Positions 61,116 through 64,000 of a DNA stretch of 64,000 nt are shown here, piece after piece (the first letter of the stretch is position 1; each line of letters opens with the position of its first letter). Source of the DNA: Pseudomonas sp. Seg1 (GTDB lineage Bacteria > Pseudomonadota > Gammaproteobacteria > Pseudomonadales > Pseudomonadaceae); the NCBI RefSeq assembly GCF_018326005.1, contig NZ_AP021903.1, forward strand, positions 5,818,501 to 5,882,500. Direction: 5' to 3'. The translations under genes were made by a program, and so were the position numbers. Under the pieces are notes generated by a model. It was given only the letters and a program-made list of their open reading frames with translations, had not been told where the DNA came from and ran no database searches.

Positions 61116-61140
61116 GGAGCCTGCAGCTCACGCTCAAATC

Positions 61141-61225
61141 TGGTGGAGGGAGAAGGATTCGAACCTTCGAAGTCGTAGACGTCAGATTTACAGTCTGATC
61201 CCTTTGGCCGCTCGGGAACCCCTCC
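61141..61225 (-). tRNA. tyrT: tRNA-Tyr (GTA anticodon)
   Basis: 85 nt with encoded CCA and the long variable arm of class II tRNA. Acceptor GGAGGGG; anticodon loop CTGTAAA gives GTA. First gene of the tRNA-tufB unit. Confidence 0.97.
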
Positions 61226-61238
61226 TAATCAGGCCGGC

Positions 61239-61266
61239 ATTTTATACTACGCCAGACCCTTGTCAA
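61239..61266 (-). promoter_or_regulatory. Promoter of the tRNA-tufB unit
   Basis: Minus strand TTGACA (61261-61266), 16 nt, TAAAAT (61239-61244), then a GC-rich discriminator (GCCGGCC), typical for stringently controlled stable-RNA promoters. Confidence 0.82.
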
Positions 61267-61356
61267 GCATTTTCTCATTTAAAAACCTGAGGTTAGCTGC
61301 ATTGACATCACTTCACTTTGACAACCTGTTGGGGTCTTCACTGTGGAGCGGGCGCC

Positions 61357-61385
61357 ATTCTATGCAAACTATTCAGTAGGTGCAA
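61357..61385 (-). promoter_or_regulatory. Possible second, distal tRNA promoter
   Basis: Minus strand TTGCAC (61380-61385), 17 nt, TAGAAT (61357-61362), overlapping the end of the SPOR gene, followed by GC-rich sequence. The -10 and spacing are good but the -35 is poor. Confidence 0.4.
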
Positions 61386-61806
61386 CCCCCTCGCACAGCA
61401 TTATTTTATGTTTTAACTCATTGAATTCGTTGGAAAGGTTTTGCAATTGAGGATCACCCAGCAATCGCTGGCTTTCAGGAGCAACACGCAGCCAAAATCC
61501 GGATGCAGGAATGCCGCTAGGGAGAGGTTGAGCTTTGATATCCATCTCAGACAAGCGCCGACTCAGCGCCACAACCAGCTCCTGACGAACAAATCCCCCC
61601 ACATAAAGACACTGCTCCTCAGACCGTTGCAACTCCGACCTCCCACGAGAAGCAGCTGCCGTCTCGCTAAGCAGACGTATATCTTGCTGCGAACCCTTAT
61701 ACAAACTGAGAGGAGTTACGTCCTTTGCTCGCAAAGGTGCTTCCTGCTGATGCCAGACGTAGTAAAAAACATTGAGAACAACCAGCAACAGGAACAACCA
61801 ACGCAT
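61369..61806 (-). CDS. Small membrane-anchored SPOR-like protein
   Basis: 145 aa from the ATG at 61806 (MRWLFLLLVVLNVFYYVWHQ). One N-terminal membrane anchor, then a short linker, then a domain (about 60-140: CLYVGGFVRQELVVALSRRL…GFWLRVAPES) with the beta-alpha-beta pattern of SPOR domains, which bind denuded peptidoglycan at division sites. It matches by position the PA4278-type gene between coaX and the tRNAs. The nine codons upstream (MACPYLEVC) are the remnant of the CoaX C-terminus and not part of this protein. Confidence 0.78.
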   Translation of the reverse strand: MRWLFLLLVVLNVFYYVWHQQEAPLRAKDVTPLSLYKGSQQDIRLLSETAAASRGRSELQRSEEQCLYVGGFVRQELVVALSRRLSEMDIKAQPLPSGIPASGFWLRVAPESQRLLGDPQLQNLSNEFNELKHKIMLCEGVAPTE

Positions 61807-61807
61807 A

Positions 61808-62211
61808 CATACCTCTAGATAAGGACACGCCACGGCGAAAGCTCGAACACCAGGTTAGGCACAATCCTAACTTCTGGCACGACATCAGCTACCACCCAGC
61901 ATTGACATCGCACGACAGAGCCAAAAAGCCCGTAATCTTCATAACCGCTCTGACATCAGTTATTTCATACGAAGACATTTCACAACCAAGCGATGCACAA
62001 AGCTCCCGCCCAAGCATTTAAATCGGCTCATCACTATCACGGCGGTACAAATACTATCCAACCGACACTTGCTCGATAACACTCTATTCTGCCCCGCAGG
62101 CCCACACGCAAGGCCTCCTCGGAGCCCTGCTCTGAAACCAAAGTAGCAGGGGGCGATATTCAATACTCGCAGCTCTATAAAGCTGTTGTCGCAATCGTAC
62201 TCACCTATCAT
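61808..62211 (-). pseudogene. coaX: Degraded coaX (type III pantothenate kinase)
   Basis: The region between birA and the SPOR gene is the usual place of coaX. From the ATG at 62211, overlapping the end of birA, the sequence reads MIGEYDCDNSFIELRVL, close to the CoaX start (MILELDCGNSFIKWRVL as I recall it). A stop comes at 61960. Near the end, in other frames, DVVPEVRIVPNLVF and then AFAVACPYLE match the CoaX C-terminus. About 400 bp remain instead of about 750, with frameshifts, so the phosphate-binding and catalytic core is lost. CoaX makes 4'-phosphopantothenate, the first step to coenzyme A; this relic cannot. Confidence 0.8.
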
Positions 62212-63154
62212 CACGCAACCTCAAGCTGAGTTCCCCACCACTAAAAACCTTTTCTACGCCATTCACCATCAATCGCAGTGCACCCTGATTATCAATTCCG
62301 AGTACGACTCCATCTACCTGGCTGACGCCAGCAATCAACGACACCGATCGATCCTGCCACAAATGATTTTCTTCCCACTCTGCTTGGAGTACCGAAAAAC
62401 CATCTGCCTGCTGACGCCGTATATAAGCTTGCAGTTGCTCACTCAACTCAGTTGCCAGAACGTTACGATCACAGGTTTCCCCAGACTCCAACCGGATGGA
62501 TGTCCATTGCTGGTCGACCTCATCGGCAATCTGCATGTTCACGTTAATGCCTATGCCCAATACCACATGACACACATCTGCCGGATCCCCAACAAGCTCC
62601 AACAGAATTCCGGCAATTTTCTTATTGCCAACAAGAACATCGTTCGGCCACTTCAAACCCGCATCAGGTACTCCCAACTTTCGCAGAGTTTGCATAACGG
62701 CCAGCCCAACAACCAGACTCAAGCCCTCTAGCTGGCGCATCCCACCGTCAATGCGCAGCACAAGACTGTAATAAAGGTTTTCGGCAAACGGACTAACCCA
62801 CTTGCGCCCTCTTCGTCCGCGCCCAGATAACTGTCGCTCGGCCAGTACCAAAAATGGCGCCGTTCTCCCCTGACCGATAGCGCGTAGCGCCTCAGCGTTC
62901 GTGGAGTCTATAGAATTGAAGGTCGTGATCGGCCAGCCCGTCTTCATCCCACCTATTTTTAAAGAATCGAGCAGCATCAACGGCGCAGACAACTGATAGC
63001 CGCGCCCGCGAACTTTGTGGATAGATAGCCCAAGCTCAGCCTCAAGATGCTGAAGCTGCTTCCATACGGCACTTCGACTAATTCCCAAGGCAGCGCCCAG
63101 GTCCTGGCCAGAATGGAATCGCCCGTCCTTCAGTAGATTCAACAGCGTCAACAT
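62201..63154 (-). CDS. birA: Biotin-protein ligase and biotin operon repressor
   Basis: 317 aa, full length. N-terminal winged helix (MLTLLNLLKDGRFHSGQDLG…ISRSAVWKQLQ) makes it the bifunctional repressor-ligase type. The catalytic domain has the biotinyl-AMP loop GRGRRGRKW (about residues 112-120) and the KWPNDV motif; a C-terminal SH3-like domain ends the protein. It activates biotin and joins it to acetyl-CoA carboxylase. The stop overlaps the start of the coaX relic. Confidence 0.96.
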   Translation of the reverse strand: MLTLLNLLKDGRFHSGQDLGAALGISRSAVWKQLQHLEAELGLSIHKVRGRGYQLSAPLMLLDSLKIGGMKTGWPITTFNSIDSTNAEALRAIGQGRTAPFLVLAERQLSGRGRRGRKWVSPFAENLYYSLVLRIDGGMRQLEGLSLVVGLAVMQTLRKLGVPDAGLKWPNDVLVGNKKIAGILLELVGDPADVCHVVLGIGINVNMQIADEVDQQWTSIRLESGETCDRNVLATELSEQLQAYIRRQQADGFSVLQAEWEENHLWQDRSVSLIAGVSQVDGVVLGIDNQGALRLMVNGVEKVFSGGELSLRLRDDR

Positions 63155-63246
63155 GCAGGTTTCGCCTCATAATGAGGCCCGAATAATAGCCATGCCCTGC
63201 GCGGCTGCATAGAAATCAAGTAAGCACATTTCCTGCGGGCAAAACA

Positions 63247-63276
63247 AAACCCCAATTGCTTTCGCAATTGGGGTTT
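63247..63276 (-). terminator. rrn operon terminator
   Basis: AAACCCCAATTGC-GAAA-GCAATTGGGGTTT on the minus strand followed by TGTTTTG, just after 5S rRNA. Confidence 0.95.
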
Positions 63277-63287
63277 CGGAATTTAAT

Positions 63288-63404
63288 CTTGACGATGACC
63301 TACTCTCACATGGGGAAACCCCACACTACCATCGGCGATGCATCGTTTCACTGCTGAGTTCGGGATGGGATCAGGTGGTTCCAACGCTCTATGGTCGTCA
63401 AGAA
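63288..63404 (-). rRNA. rrf: 5S ribosomal RNA
   Basis: About 117 nt. The minus strand contains the conserved 5S segments CCACCTGATCCCATCCCGAA, CTCAGCAGTGAAACGATGCA and GGTAGTGTGGGGTTTCCCCA, with complementary ends TTGACGA/TCGTCAAG. The exact ends are estimated. The spacer 63405-63574 to 23S holds no gene; open frames there are by-products. Confidence 0.95.
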
Positions 63405-63574
63405 ATTCGGGTACTGAGTCGTGACCAGATGGCCTCGCTTCAGCAAATTGGGTATGGGATAGTTTTCGGTGTTTTGTGCTGCCTTTTTAGGGGCGGTCGA
63501 ACTTTCGGTTCGTTTCGTCTTCACACACCGCAATCTGGTCTCTCTCGAGTCTACAGATTGCTTGGGTGTTATAT

Positions 63575-64000
<426 letters not shown>

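Overview
The window looks like a chromosomal segment of a Pseudomonas of the fluorescens type. Three things support this: the block ssb–MFS–uvrA–ftnA–katA–rplQ…rpsL–rpoCB–…–tufB–tRNAs–birA, whose order matches that known from P. aeruginosa; a high-GC accessory part; and several families of fluorescens-type REP palindromes (arms such as GCTGGCAAGCCAGCTCCCAC).

The left part (1-24 kb) is a set of small operons separated by REP doublets. In order: the helicase gene lhr, with a REP doublet translated inside it; a YbiO-type mechanosensitive channel; a four-gene operon of a DUF72 protein with YbhP, ClsB and YbhN homologues (phospholipid and envelope functions); a 66-bp tandem REP array; a DUF3182 protein overlapping an alpha/beta hydrolase; a GlxA-type regulator facing a cysteine hydrolase; a six-gene operon equivalent to E. 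coli yjfIJKLMC (DUF2170, PspA-like, DUF2491, DUF350, DUF1190, glutathionylspermidine-synthase-like), whose promoter lies between two identical 12-bp palindromes; an acyltransferase; and ssb with a YajR-like transporter, divergent from uvrA.

From 27 to 61 kb everything is on the minus strand: ferritin FtnA, catalase KatA, then the whole ribosomal superlocus. Read in the direction of transcription it runs tRNA-Tyr/Gly/Thr, tufB, tRNA-Trp, secE-nusG, rplKA, rplJL-rpoBC, rpsLG-fusA-tufA, the S10 genes, the spc genes and the alpha genes ending in rplQ. rpmD (58 aa) and rpmJ (38 aa) were found by reading the sequence directly. Terminator-promoter modules, each with a sigma70-like promoter directly after a hairpin, stand before rpsJ, before rpsM and, unexpectedly, between rpsN and rpsH, so the spc operon seems to be split there.

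The right end (61-64 kb) carries a SPOR-like membrane protein, birA, and 5S and 3' 23S rRNA. Between birA and the SPOR gene, where pseudomonads keep coaX (type III pantothenate kinase), there is only a shrunken, frameshifted relic with recognisable CoaX N- and C-terminal pieces. This is the most consequential oddity of the window, because it predicts another pantothenate kinase elsewhere in the genome. Other items of interest are the RHH-like domain fused to DUF2170 together with the twin palindromes, the translated REP doublet in lhr, and the period-66 REP array.
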